DNA from: Paractinoplanes abujensis
Lineage (GTDB): Bacteria > Actinomycetota > Actinomycetes > Mycobacteriales > Micromonosporaceae
Length of the DNA stretch: 64,000 nucleotides
Direction of reading: 5' to 3'
NCBI RefSeq assembly: GCF_014204895.1
Contig: NZ_JACHMF010000001.1
Coordinates: 2,790,001 to 2,854,000, forward strand
Under the pieces are notes generated by a model. It was not told where the DNA came from. It saw only the letters and a list, made by a program, of their open reading frames with translations, and did not search any database. Below, one piece after another: positions 25,564 through 33,065 of this stretch (position 1 is its first letter; every line of letters begins with the position of its first letter). The position numbers and the translations under genes are program-made.

Positions 25564-25620
25564 GGTCTGTCTCGCGACCGAGGCGGGGCTGCGGCAGTCG
25601 GCCGCGATCGCGACGTGGTC
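25564..25620. repeat. Diverged copy of the 21.3-kb hairpin element
   Basis: Bases 25564-25595 match 21327-21358 at 30 of 32 positions (two T to C changes). The right half has diverged and forms only a broken stem. The copy lies in the 221-bp gap between the FAD oxidoreductase start and the MFS stop, about 45 bp beyond the MFS 3' end, again on the downstream side of a minus-strand gene. Confidence 0.6.
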
Positions 25621-25663
25621 GAGCTGCCGGCAGCGCCTGCGCCGACCACTATGGACGCACGTG

Positions 25664-26896
25664 TCAACCCCGGCCCGGACGGTGTTCCAAGGTGCGGACG
25701 TCGCGGCTCGTCAGCATGCCCGCCACGGCCAGCACGATCACGCCCGCGGCGATCAGCAGCGCCGTCCGGGCGCCCAGGGCGTGCGCGGCGGGGCCCGCGA
25801 CGACCTGGCCGATCGGGATGGCGACGAGCGAGCCGAGCATGTCGTACGAGTAGACCCGGGCCAGTTTGCCGGCCGGCACGTACTCCTGCATCGTCGTCTC
25901 CCACGCGATGCCGAACTGGTCGAACGCCACCCCGCCGGCGAACGCGCACACCATCAGCACCCACAGCGCCGGGGCCAGGCCCAGCCCGGCCGGCAGCAGC
26001 GCCTGGCCGCCCACCGCGACGACGCCGAAGGCCAGCAGCCGGCGCACGTTCAGCCGGATGGCCAGCAGCGCACCGGCGATCATGCCCGCGGTCTGGGCGG
26101 CCAGCACGAAGCCCCACGCGCGGCGGCCGATGGTGTCGTCGGCGACCACCGGGCCCAGCACGCCGATGGCGGCCGCCCAGGCCGCGTTGAGGAACATGAA
26201 GCCGAGCACCACCACCCACAGCCACGTGCGGGAGGTGAACTCGCTCCAGCCGTCGCGCAGCCCGGCCAGCACACTCGGTTTCCGTACGGAGAGAACCGGC
26301 ACTCTGATGAGGGCGAAACACAGGCCGCTGAGCGCGAACGAGACCGCGTCGGCGGCCAGTCCCCAGCCGGGGCCGACCGTGGCGACCAGGATGCCGCCGG
26401 CCGGGGCGCCGAGGATCATCGCGGTGTTGCCGCCGATCCGGTTGATCGCGTTGGCCTGCTTGCGGATGGCCTCGGGCACGGTCTGCGGCAGCAGCGCGGA
26501 GACGGCGGGCCAGGCCAGCGCCCAGGCCAGGCCGTTGACCGCCGACAACACCATCAGCACGGGCACGGTGGCCGTGCCGGTCAGCACGGTGGCGGCCACC
26601 GCGGCCTGGGTGAGCGCGGCGACGACGCTCGAGCCGACCATCACCAGGTGGCGTGGCAACCGGTCGGCGATCACCCCGCCCAGCAGCAGGAACACGACGT
26701 TGGTGAGTGAGCGGGCGCCGACCACCAGGCCGAGGTCACCGGCCGAGCCGGTCAGGTCGAGCACGGCGAAGGCCAGCGCGATCGGGGCGACGGCGTTGCC
26801 CAGCATCGAGATCATGCGGCCCGCGGCGAGCAGGCGGAACGGCCCGTAGCGCAGCGGAGCGAGGGGACCGGACTCGGCGACGGGGCGTGCGACCAT
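25664..26896 (-). CDS. MFS transporter (enterobactin-exporter/drug-efflux type)
   Basis: 410 residues with about 12 hydrophobic segments. Motif A-like loop GGVIADRLPRHLVMVG and the internal EAIRKQANAINRIGGNTAMI are typical of the MFS_3 group (EntS-like and macrolide efflux-like proteins). The ATG at 26896 gives a normal short cytoplasmic N-terminus. A TACCTT hexamer lies 9 nt upstream, so the transcript has almost no leader. Its start is only 6 bp from the start of the divergent PPOX gene, so one intergenic promoter region must be embedded in the other gene. The substrate is unknown. Confidence 0.85.
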   Translation of the reverse strand: MVARPVAESGPLAPLRYGPFRLLAAGRMISMLGNAVAPIALAFAVLDLTGSAGDLGLVVGARSLTNVVFLLLGGVIADRLPRHLVMVGSSVVAALTQAAVAATVLTGTATVPVLMVLSAVNGLAWALAWPAVSALLPQTVPEAIRKQANAINRIGGNTAMILGAPAGGILVATVGPGWGLAADAVSFALSGLCFALIRVPVLSVRKPSVLAGLRDGWSEFTSRTWLWVVVLGFMFLNAAWAAAIGVLGPVVADDTIGRRAWGFVLAAQTAGMIAGALLAIRLNVRRLLAFGVVAVGGQALLPAGLGLAPALWVLMVCAFAGGVAFDQFGIAWETTMQEYVPAGKLARVYSYDMLGSLVAIPIGQVVAGPAAHALGARTALLIAAGVIVLAVAGMLTSRDVRTLEHRPGRG

Positions 26897-26902
26897 CAGA
26901 GC

Positions 26903-27463
26903 ATGAAGGTACATGAACGCATCGATGGACGTCTGCGTAGCTTCATCGAGGCGCAGCCGATGTTCTTCGTGGCCACCGCGCCCACCGGGCCGGGCGGGCA
27001 CGTCAACGTCTCACCCAAGGGCATGTCCGGCACGTTCCTGGTGCTCGACGAGCTGCGGGTCGCCTACCTCGACTATCACGGCAGCGGCGCCGAGACGATG
27101 GCCCACCTGCGGGAGAACGGGCGCATCACGATCATGTTCTGCTCGTTCCAGGGCGCGCCCAACATCGTCCGGCTGCACGGCCGGGGACGGTCGGTGCCGC
27201 TCACCGACCCCGAGTTCCCCGACCTGCTCGGCCTGTTCCCGGAGCCGCCCGACACCCACGGCGTACGGTCGGTCATCGACATCGCGGTCGAGCGGGTGAG
27301 CGACTCCTGCGGCTATTCGGTGCCGCTCATGTCGTACGAGGGTGACCGCGACGTGCTGCTGCGCTGGACCGAGCGCCGCTCCGACGCCGACCTGGCCGAC
27401 TATCGCCGTAAGAAGAACGAGACCAGCATCGACGGGCTGCCCGCGTTCAACTCAGCAACCTGA
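26903..27463 (+). CDS. Pyridoxamine 5'-phosphate oxidase family protein
   Basis: 186 residues of the split-barrel FMN/F420-binding superfamily. Start region FIEAQPMFFVATAPTGPGGH VNVSPKG, then YLDYHGSGAETMAHLRENG and FCSFQGAPNIVRLHGRG, are diagnostic of the PPOX family group common in actinomycetes. It probably binds a flavin cofactor; its reaction is not known. The ATG at 26903 is almost back-to-back with the MFS start. The last 17 bp overlap the convergent ferredoxin gene. Confidence 0.87.
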   Translation: MKVHERIDGRLRSFIEAQPMFFVATAPTGPGGHVNVSPKGMSGTFLVLDELRVAYLDYHGSGAETMAHLRENGRITIMFCSFQGAPNIVRLHGRGRSVPLTDPEFPDLLGLFPEPPDTHGVRSVIDIAVERVSDSCGYSVPLMSYEGDRDVLLRWTERRSDADLADYRRKKNETSIDGLPAFNSAT

Positions 27464-27641
27464 TCACGGCGGCCGGGCAGCGGCCGATCGCCTGCTCGAC
27501 GGCCGCGCGTTCGGTCTCCGGCGGCGACTCGTCGAGCAGCACCACGACCGCGTCGTCGGGGTCCTGGTCGAAGACGGCGGGTGCGGTCAGCGCGCAGTTC
27601 CCGGCGCCGATGCACCAGTCCCGCTCCAGGGCGACCTTCAC
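27447..27641 (-). CDS. Small [3Fe-4S]-type ferredoxin partner of the P450
   Basis: 64 residues with the P450-associated ferredoxin layout: Cys10 and Cys16 in DWCIGAGNCALTAP, with a non-Cys at the usual third position, and Cys54 in GRCPAAVI. Three cysteines and a CP motif fit a [3Fe-4S] cluster. Its GTG start overlaps the P450 stop (GTGA, 27638-27641) after GAGGTGG, so the two are co-translated. It would pass electrons to the P450; no ferredoxin reductase is nearby. Confidence 0.88.
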   Translation of the reverse strand: MKVALERDWCIGAGNCALTAPAVFDQDPDDAVVVLLDESPPETERAAVEQAIGRCPAAVIRLLS

Positions 27642-28834
27642 GACCACCTCACCGGCAGCTCGACCGGCCCCCGTACGACGGAGTCCTTCTTCCACTCCAG
27701 CTGCTCCAACGGCACGGCCGGGTGCAGCGCGGGAACCCGCCGGGCCAGCGCCCGCAGCACCGCGGTCAGCTCCAGGCGGGCGATCTGCTGGCCCACGCAC
27801 GCGTGCGCGCCGTGCCCGAAACCCAGGTGCGGGCCGGGCTTGCGGGCCACGTCGAAGGTGTCGCCGTCGGCGTGCAGCCCCGGATCCCGGTTGCCCGACT
27901 GCAGGGCCACCACCACGTAGTCACCGGCCCGGATCGGCTGCCCGTGCACCTGCGTGTCCTCGACCGCCTGACGCAGCAGCCCGGTGCCCGCGGCCAGATA
28001 GCGCACCAGCTCCTCGGTCGCGGTCACGGCCAGGCCGGGCTCGGCGCACAACCGTTCCCACTGCCCCGGGGTGTTCCAGAGACAGACCAGCCCGTACGTG
28101 ATCATGGACGCTGTGGTGTCGAACCCGGCGATCAGCAGAGCACCGTTCATGGCGGTCAGTTCGGCGTCGGTCAGCGGGCGGTCGCTGTCCGCGCTCAGCT
28201 CGATCATGCGGCTGAGCACGTCGTCACCGGGCCGGGCACGGCGCGTGGCGATCAGTTCGTACAGGTAGCGCCACAGCGGCTCCAGCGCGGTCCGCAACTC
28301 GCCCGGCTTGGTGGAGGTTGTGAACAACGCCGTGGCCGCGTCGTGCAGCAGGTGATGGCGGTCGGGCGGCACGCCGATCAGCTCGGCGATCACGGCGGTG
28401 GTGATCGCGGTGGAGAACTGGCTGTGCAGCAGGTACGGCTGCGGCGACGCGAGCATCCGGGTGATCGCCTCGTCGGTGATCCGCTCGACCATCGGCCGCA
28501 GCTCGGCCAGCCGGCGCGCGTGCGACACCTGCGGTGCGAAGTTCCGCCGGATCCGGATGTGCTCGGGGCCGTCGGTCTGGGCGAAGCTGCCCTCGACCGG
28601 TTCGCCGTCACCCGCCCCGAACCCGCTCAGCACGTGGGCGGCCTGACCCGGCCGGGTCGAGAAGCGGCGGCCGTCGCCGAGCACCTCGCGCACGCCCGCG
28701 TAGTCGGAGACCAGCCACGCGTCGATGCCGGTCGGGCAGGCCACCCGCACGACTTGCGGCCCCTTGCGCAACTCGGCGTACACGGGCGGCGGATCGAACG
28801 GCCGCACTTCTTCCTCGGGCACCGGCAGCAACAT
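27638..28834 (-). CDS. Cytochrome P450
   Basis: 398 residues, the usual size of bacterial soluble P450s. The I-helix oxygen-binding motif is AGFDTTAS (about 235-242), the K-helix ExxR is EELVR, and the haem loop is FGHGAHACVGQ with the axial Cys near 345. All key residues are intact. The ATG at 28834 has GGAGG 9 nt upstream. It forms a two-gene operon with its ferredoxin. No biosynthetic genes flank it, so a role in xenobiotic or steroid-like oxidation is as likely as in secondary metabolism. Confidence 0.92.
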   Translation of the reverse strand: MLLPVPEEEVRPFDPPPVYAELRKGPQVVRVACPTGIDAWLVSDYAGVREVLGDGRRFSTRPGQAAHVLSGFGAGDGEPVEGSFAQTDGPEHIRIRRNFAPQVSHARRLAELRPMVERITDEAITRMLASPQPYLLHSQFSTAITTAVIAELIGVPPDRHHLLHDAATALFTTSTKPGELRTALEPLWRYLYELIATRRARPGDDVLSRMIELSADSDRPLTDAELTAMNGALLIAGFDTTASMITYGLVCLWNTPGQWERLCAEPGLAVTATEELVRYLAAGTGLLRQAVEDTQVHGQPIRAGDYVVVALQSGNRDPGLHADGDTFDVARKPGPHLGFGHGAHACVGQQIARLELTAVLRALARRVPALHPAVPLEQLEWKKDSVVRGPVELPVRWS

Positions 28835-28934
28835 CCCCGTCGACCTCCACTATCAGTAGCCGGCCCCAGACTTTACGCTACTTCGACCAAGGTCGATATG
28901 TGTCGCCAATGCCGTGCCGGCGGAGCGGTCGCGG

Positions 28935-28940
28935 TATTGT
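28935..28940 (+). promoter_or_regulatory. Putative -10 of a leaderless promoter (TATTGT)
   Basis: TATTGT, 6 nt, then a TTG at 28947 that gives the canonical CrcB N-terminus. No Shine-Dalgarno lies between. Confidence 0.55.
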
Positions 28941-28946
28941 TTGGCC

Positions 28947-29336
28947 TTGCGCACCCGGATCATCGCCGCCATCGCCCTCGGTGGCATCATCGGCGCCTGC
29001 GCGCGGTACGGCGCGAGCCTGCTGTGGCCCACCCCGGCCGGCGGCTTCCCCTGGACGACGTTCTGGGTCAACGTGACCGGCTGCGCCGCCATGGGCGTCC
29101 TCATGGTCGTCGCCACCGAGATCCTGACCCCGCACCCGCTGGTCCGCCCGTTCCTGGGCACCGGCGTCCTCGGCGGCTACACGACCTTCTCGACCTACAT
29201 CGTCGACGCCCAGCAGTTGCTGGACGCGGGCCGGCTCGTCACCGCACTGCTCTACCTGGTCGCCACCCTCGTCACCGCGCTGCTCGCCACACAGGCCGCG
29301 GCCGCCCTGACCCGCCGCGTCGCGGTGCGCCGATGA
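28947..29336 (+). CDS. crcB: Fluoride channel subunit CrcB/Fluc (first of pair)
   Basis: 129 residues with four membrane helices. Family marks: [34 protein letters not shown] (the pore Asn) and [13 protein letters not shown] (the TFST phenylalanine/sodium motif). With its neighbour it would form a dual-topology-like heterodimer that expels fluoride. The TTG at 28947 is chosen because TATTGT lies 6 nt upstream; the GTG at 28914 would put residues upstream of the normal start and across the promoter. The stop overlaps the next start (ATGA). No fluoride riboswitch is seen before it. Confidence 0.9.
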   Translation: MRTRIIAAIALGGIIGACARYGASLLWPTPAGGFPWTTFWVNVTGCAAMGVLMVVATEILTPHPLVRPFLGTGVLGGYTTFSTYIVDAQQLLDAGRLVTALLYLVATLVTALLATQAAAALTRRVAVRR

Positions 29337-29689
29337 GCTGGCTCATGGTCGCCCTGGGCGCAGGGGTCGGCGCACCCCTGCGCTACCTGGTCGACCGGGC
29401 CGTGCAATCGCGGCACGACATCGGCTTCCCCTGGGGCACCTTCACCGTCAACATCGCCGCGTGCGCCGTACTGGGCCTGCTCACAGGCGCGTCCACCGCC
29501 GTCCCCGGCACCCTCGCGCACCTCATCGGGCCCGGCCTGTGCGGCGCCCTCAGCACCTACTCGACCTTCTCGTACGAGACCGTGCACCTGGCCCGTACGG
29601 GAGCCAAGGTTCTCGCCCTGACCAACGCGATCGTCAGCGTCGTCGCAGGCCTGATCGCGGCCGTCGCCGGCCAGGCTCTGACCGCCTGA
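29333..29689 (+). CDS. crcB: Fluoride channel subunit CrcB/Fluc (second of pair)
   Basis: 118 residues, four membrane helices, with [37 protein letters not shown] and the pore motif [17 protein letters not shown]. Two adjacent, non-identical crcB genes are the usual arrangement in high-GC Gram-positives, where the subunits pair in opposite topology. Translation is coupled to the first gene by ATGA overlap. It is followed by about 120 bp without a gene and then a strong terminator hairpin. Confidence 0.92.
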   Translation: MSWLMVALGAGVGAPLRYLVDRAVQSRHDIGFPWGTFTVNIAACAVLGLLTGASTAVPGTLAHLIGPGLCGALSTYSTFSYETVHLARTGAKVLALTNAIVSVVAGLIAAVAGQALTA

Positions 29690-29810
29690 GGCAGCGTCTG
29701 CTGGTATCTCCACGTCACGACGACCGTCCACGCCGTCGTCTCCTCGGCCGACCTCCACGGCGGCCCCCGGGGCGACCGCGTCGAGAACAACCCGATCGAG
29801 TTCTGCCCTC

Positions 29811-29838
29811 GCCGGGGTGCGGTCGATCGCACCCCGGC
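29811..29838. terminator. Bidirectional terminator between crcB pair and GAPDH gene
   Basis: Perfect 11-bp stem, 29811-29821 with 29828-29838, and a 6-nt loop (GTCGAT). It lies 10 bp beyond the GAPDH stop on the minus strand and downstream of the crcB pair on the plus strand. Confidence 0.8.
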
Positions 29839-29848
29839 GACCGTTTGC

Positions 29849-30844
29849 TCAGGCGGCCAGCAGCTCCAGCGTGTCGATCACGCGGTTGGAGAAGCCCCAC
29901 TCGTTGTCGTACCAGGCGACCACCTTCACATGCCGGCCGTCGACCCGGGTCAGCGCGGAGTCGAAGATGGACGACGCCGGGTTCCCCACGATGTCCGACG
30001 ACACCAGCGCGTCCTCCGAGTACTCCAGGATCCCCGCCAACGGCCCGGAAGCCGCCGTCCGGTAGGCCTGCAGCACCTCCTCGCGGGTCACGTCCCGCGA
30101 CACCACCGTGTTGAGCTCCACGATCGAGCCCACCGGCACCGGCACCCGGATCGAGTCGCCCGACAGTTTGCCTTCGAGCTGCGGCAGCACCAGGCCGATC
30201 GCCTTGGCCGCTCCCGTGGTGGTGGGCACGATGTTCACCGCGGCCGCCCGGGCCCGGCGCGGGTCGCGGTGCGGGCCGTCCTGCAGGTTCTGCTCCTGCG
30301 TGTAGGCGTGGACCGTGGTCATGAAGCCGTGTTCGATGCCGGCCAGCTCGTCCAGCACCTTGGCCAGCGGGGCCAGCGCGTTGGTGGTGCACGACGCGTT
30401 CGACACGACGGTGTGCGCCTGGGGGTCGTACGCGGAGGTGTTGACCCCCGGCGCCAGCGTCACGTCGGCCCCGGCCGAGGGCGCGCCGACCAGCACCTTG
30501 CGCGCACCGGCGTCGATGTGGGCGCGGGCCGCCGAGGCGGCAGTGAAACGCCCGGTCGCCTCGAGCACGATGTCGACCCCCAGCGCGGCCCACGGCAGCC
30601 GGGCCGGGTCCTTCTCGGCGAGCACGGCGATCGGCTGCCCGTCCACGACGAGCCCGTCGGCGGAGGCGGTGACCGGTCGGCCGAGCCGCCCCGAGGTCGT
30701 GTCGAAGGCGAGGAGCCGGGCCAGCGCGGCCGGCTCGGCGAGGTCGTTGACGGCCACCACTTCGAGCTTGCTGTCGCGTTCGAGCAGGGCGCGCAGCACG
30801 TTGCGTCCGATCCGGCCGAATCCGTTGATGGCGATGCGTGTCAT
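29849..30844 (-). CDS. gap: Glyceraldehyde-3-phosphate dehydrogenase
   Basis: 331 residues, the standard GAPDH length. NAD-binding start MTRIAINGFGRIGRNVLRAL, active-site SNASCTTNALAPLAKV (Cys about 151), the catalytic His region and the C-terminal signature VKVVAWYDNEWGFSNRVID are all intact. It interconverts glyceraldehyde 3-phosphate and 1,3-bisphosphoglycerate. The ATG at 30844 has GGAGG only 1 nt before it, closer than usual. It stands alone rather than in a gap-pgk-tpi operon, so it may be a second paralogue to the central glycolytic enzyme. It lies 64 bp after the GlxA gene stop. Confidence 0.95.
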   Translation of the reverse strand: MTRIAINGFGRIGRNVLRALLERDSKLEVVAVNDLAEPAALARLLAFDTTSGRLGRPVTASADGLVVDGQPIAVLAEKDPARLPWAALGVDIVLEATGRFTAASAARAHIDAGARKVLVGAPSAGADVTLAPGVNTSAYDPQAHTVVSNASCTTNALAPLAKVLDELAGIEHGFMTTVHAYTQEQNLQDGPHRDPRRARAAAVNIVPTTTGAAKAIGLVLPQLEGKLSGDSIRVPVPVGSIVELNTVVSRDVTREEVLQAYRTAASGPLAGILEYSEDALVSSDIVGNPASSIFDSALTRVDGRHVKVVAWYDNEWGFSNRVIDTLELLAA

Positions 30845-30907
30845 GCCTCCAGCCTGAACAACGCCGGGCACCGGAAACAGTGGCCGCCACGCCACCGTTC
30901 GCAAGGA

Positions 30908-31858
30908 TCACGCCACGAACGTACGGCGGTACTGGCTCGGGGTGGTGCCGAGGATCCGCTGGAAGTGCAGGCGCAGATTCGCGCCCGTGCCCAGCCCGGC
31001 CCGGGCGGCGATCTGCTCGATCGGCAGCTGCGACAGTTCGAGCAGTTCCCGGGCCATGTCGATGCGGGCCCGCATGACCCACTGCATCGGGGTGTAGCCG
31101 GTGTCCTCGGCGAACCGGCGGGAGAACGTGCGCGGGGAGACGGCCGCGTGCCGGGCCAGGATCTCCAGGGTGAGCGGCTTGCCCAGCCGGTGCAAGGCCC
31201 ATTCCCGGGTGGCCGCGAACCGTTCGCCCAGCGGTTCGGGCACGCTGCGCGGCACGTACTGGGCCTGGCCGCCGCTGCGGTAGGGGGCCGCCACCAGCCG
31301 CCGGGCCGCGTGGTTGGAGGCCGCGATGCCCAGGTCGCCGCGGAGAATGTGCAGGCACAGGTCGATGCCGGAGGCGGCCCCGGCCGAGGTGAGCACGCGG
31401 CCCTCGTCGACGAACAGCACGTTCTCGTCGACGAGCACGGACGGGTGTTTGCGGGCCAGCTGCCGCGTGTAGTGCCAGTGGGTGGTGGCCCGCTTGCCGT
31501 CCAGCAGCCCCGTCGCGGCGAGGGCGAACGCGCCGGTCGAGATGGCCGCGAGGCGGGCGCCGCGGTCGTGCGCGGCGATCAGCGCGGACACGACGACGGG
31601 CGGCGGGTCCTCACGGTCGGGGTGGCGATAGCCGGGGATGAAGACGATGTCGGCCCAGGCGAGCGCGTCCAGCCCGTCGGCCACGTGGTAGGACAGACCG
31701 TCCCCACCGGTCACCAGGCCGGGCGCCGGACCGCAGACCCTCACCTCGTACGGCATGCTGGCCCGGGTGGTGAAGACCTGGGCCGGGATGCCCACGTCGA
31801 GCGGCTTGGCGCCCTCGAGCACCAGCACGGCGACGCGGTTGAGGCGGCGGGGCGGCAC
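30908..31858 (-). CDS. GlxA-type AraC regulator (DJ-1/PfpI plus AraC HTH)
   Basis: 316 residues. The first about 190 form a DJ-1/PfpI class I amidotransferase-like sensor (RVAVLVLEGAKPLDVGIPAQ, IVFIPGYRHPD, SAGAASGIDLCLHI) and residues about 215-315 an AraC double HTH (TLEILARHAAVSPRTFSRRF, QIAARAGLGTGANLRLHFQR). The elbow residue in AAISTGAFALAATG is Thr-Gly rather than Cys, typical of GlxA regulators that sense rather than cleave. The GTG at 31858 lies 7 nt after TACGCT, so it is probably leaderless. Its target may be the GAPDH gene below or the divergent membrane protein. Confidence 0.9.
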   Translation of the reverse strand: MPPRRLNRVAVLVLEGAKPLDVGIPAQVFTTRASMPYEVRVCGPAPGLVTGGDGLSYHVADGLDALAWADIVFIPGYRHPDREDPPPVVVSALIAAHDRGARLAAISTGAFALAATGLLDGKRATTHWHYTRQLARKHPSVLVDENVLFVDEGRVLTSAGAASGIDLCLHILRGDLGIAASNHAARRLVAAPYRSGGQAQYVPRSVPEPLGERFAATREWALHRLGKPLTLEILARHAAVSPRTFSRRFAEDTGYTPMQWVMRARIDMARELLELSQLPIEQIAARAGLGTGANLRLHFQRILGTTPSQYRRTFVA

Positions 31859-31865
31859 GCCGTCA

Positions 31866-31875
31866 AGCGTAGACT
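31866..31875. promoter_or_regulatory. Overlapping divergent -10 elements
   Basis: Minus-strand TACGCT (31866-31871) serves the GlxA gene start 7 nt away. Plus-strand TAGACT (31870-31875) overlaps it by 2 bp and faces the membrane-protein gene. The two promoters are likely mutually exclusive. Confidence 0.4.
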
Positions 31876-31941
31876 TTGGTCGTCGCGGCCCCGACCACCG
31901 GCCGTTACGCGCGTCCGGGTGGCTTCGCGACCGTCGACGGC

Positions 31942-32910
31942 ATGGCTGCTGTTCTCGCGCTGATGGCGCTGGCGCCCTGGACCGCCGAGTGCGTCTGGGG
32001 TGGCTTCACGGTCGTCGACTGGCCGTTCGTGCTCCTCTTCCTGGCTCCGCAGTACGGCGGGGCGGCCGTGCTGATCCGGGAGGTGGCCCGCCGCACCGGT
32101 GGCGGGTGGCCGTCGATCGCGCTGCTGGCCGCCGCGTTCGGGTTCGTGCAGGCCGGGCTGGTCGACCAGTCGCTGTTCAACCCGGCCTTCCTCGACGGCA
32201 CCGGGTTCGCCGGTGATGCCGTGACAGCCCGCGCGACGTGGGTGCCGGGGCTGGATGTCAGTGCGCAACAGGCTTTCTCGTACGTCGGTGGGCACATCGC
32301 GCTGAGCATCTGCGCGCCGATCGCCGTCGTGGAGACCCTCGCCCGCCGTCCGGGCCCCTGGCTGCGCACGCGGGGGCTGGTCGTGGTGGCCGTCGTCTAC
32401 GTGCTGGGCAGCCTGCTCATCTTCCGGGACGTGTACGCCGACGAGCACTTCTTCGCCGCGCCCCGGCAAGTGCTGTTCACGGTGGTCGTCGCGCTCGTCC
32501 TGGTCACGGCGGCGCTCGTTCCGCGGCGCCCGCGCGAATCCGCCGGCCGCGTGCCGCACGCGGCGGTCGTGGCCGTGGTGGCGGCCCTCCCCCACCTCGG
32601 CGGTGACCTGGTCGCGGGCTGGGCCGGGCTGGCCGTGCAGATCGCGGTGACCGGGCTCGTGACGATCGCGGTCGTGCGGTGGTCCCGGCGAGACGGCTGG
32701 CGGCAATCCCACGTGCTCGCCGGGTGGGGCGCCGGACTTGTCGTGTCGGCGGCGATCGCCTATCTGGTGCCGACCTACGCGCCTGCGACGCCCGCCGTGG
32801 CGCTGCTCTCCGACCTGTGCATCAGCCTGGTCACCGTCGCCCTGATCGGCGTGACCGGAAAAATTGCTTCGACAGAGCGACCGGACCCTCGTACGGTCGA
32901 CAAAGTTTGA
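31942..32910 (+). CDS. Polytopic membrane protein of unknown function
   Basis: 322 residues with about eight hydrophobic segments (for example [77 protein letters not shown]). [17 protein letters not shown] contains paired charges within a helix-rich zone that loosely recall CPBP-like membrane proteins, but the protease motifs are not found. ATG 31942 ([13 protein letters not shown]) is taken as start; the true start could be further upstream because the Shine-Dalgarno is weak. The last codons overlap no other gene; a leader peptide follows 30 bp later. Confidence 0.7.
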   Translation: MAAVLALMALAPWTAECVWGGFTVVDWPFVLLFLAPQYGGAAVLIREVARRTGGGWPSIALLAAAFGFVQAGLVDQSLFNPAFLDGTGFAGDAVTARATWVPGLDVSAQQAFSYVGGHIALSICAPIAVVETLARRPGPWLRTRGLVVVAVVYVLGSLLIFRDVYADEHFFAAPRQVLFTVVVALVLVTAALVPRRPRESAGRVPHAAVVAVVAALPHLGGDLVAGWAGLAVQIAVTGLVTIAVVRWSRRDGWRQSHVLAGWGAGLVVSAAIAYLVPTYAPATPAVALLSDLCISLVTVALIGVTGKIASTERPDPRTVDKV

Positions 32911-32940
32911 TTTCTCGACGACCTGACGAGGAGGACAGTG

Positions 32941-33021
32941 ATGCGTCACCGCACCGCTCTGCTCCTCGTGTCCGGTGTGCCCAGCCTCGGCTGCGCCACC
33001 GGGGCTGGACGTGCCTTCTAA
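32941..33021 (+). CDS. 26-residue leader peptide upstream of the EF-G-like gene
   Basis: A short frame with a near-perfect ribosome site (GAGGAGGAC, 5 nt before ATG 32941) encodes [20 protein letters not shown] and six more residues, ending at TAA 33019-33021. It lies 44 nt before the EF-G-like start, which itself has only a weak GAGAAAG site. The peptide looks like a truncated lipoprotein signal (hydrophobic core then SLGC). It could be a real leader controlling the translation-factor gene by attenuation, as reported for tet(M), or the stub of a deleted lipoprotein gene. Confidence 0.5.
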   Translation: MRHRTALLLVSGVPSLGCATGAGRAF

Positions 33022-33065
33022 CGGCGCAGTCCACCGTTCAGAACTGTCGAGAAAGACAATCGCAA

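Noticed and set aside
28835..28946. Fluoride riboswitch before the crcB pair
   Set aside because: The gap lacks the crcB-motif pseudoknot sequences and the gene appears leaderless, leaving no 5' leader to hold a riboswitch.
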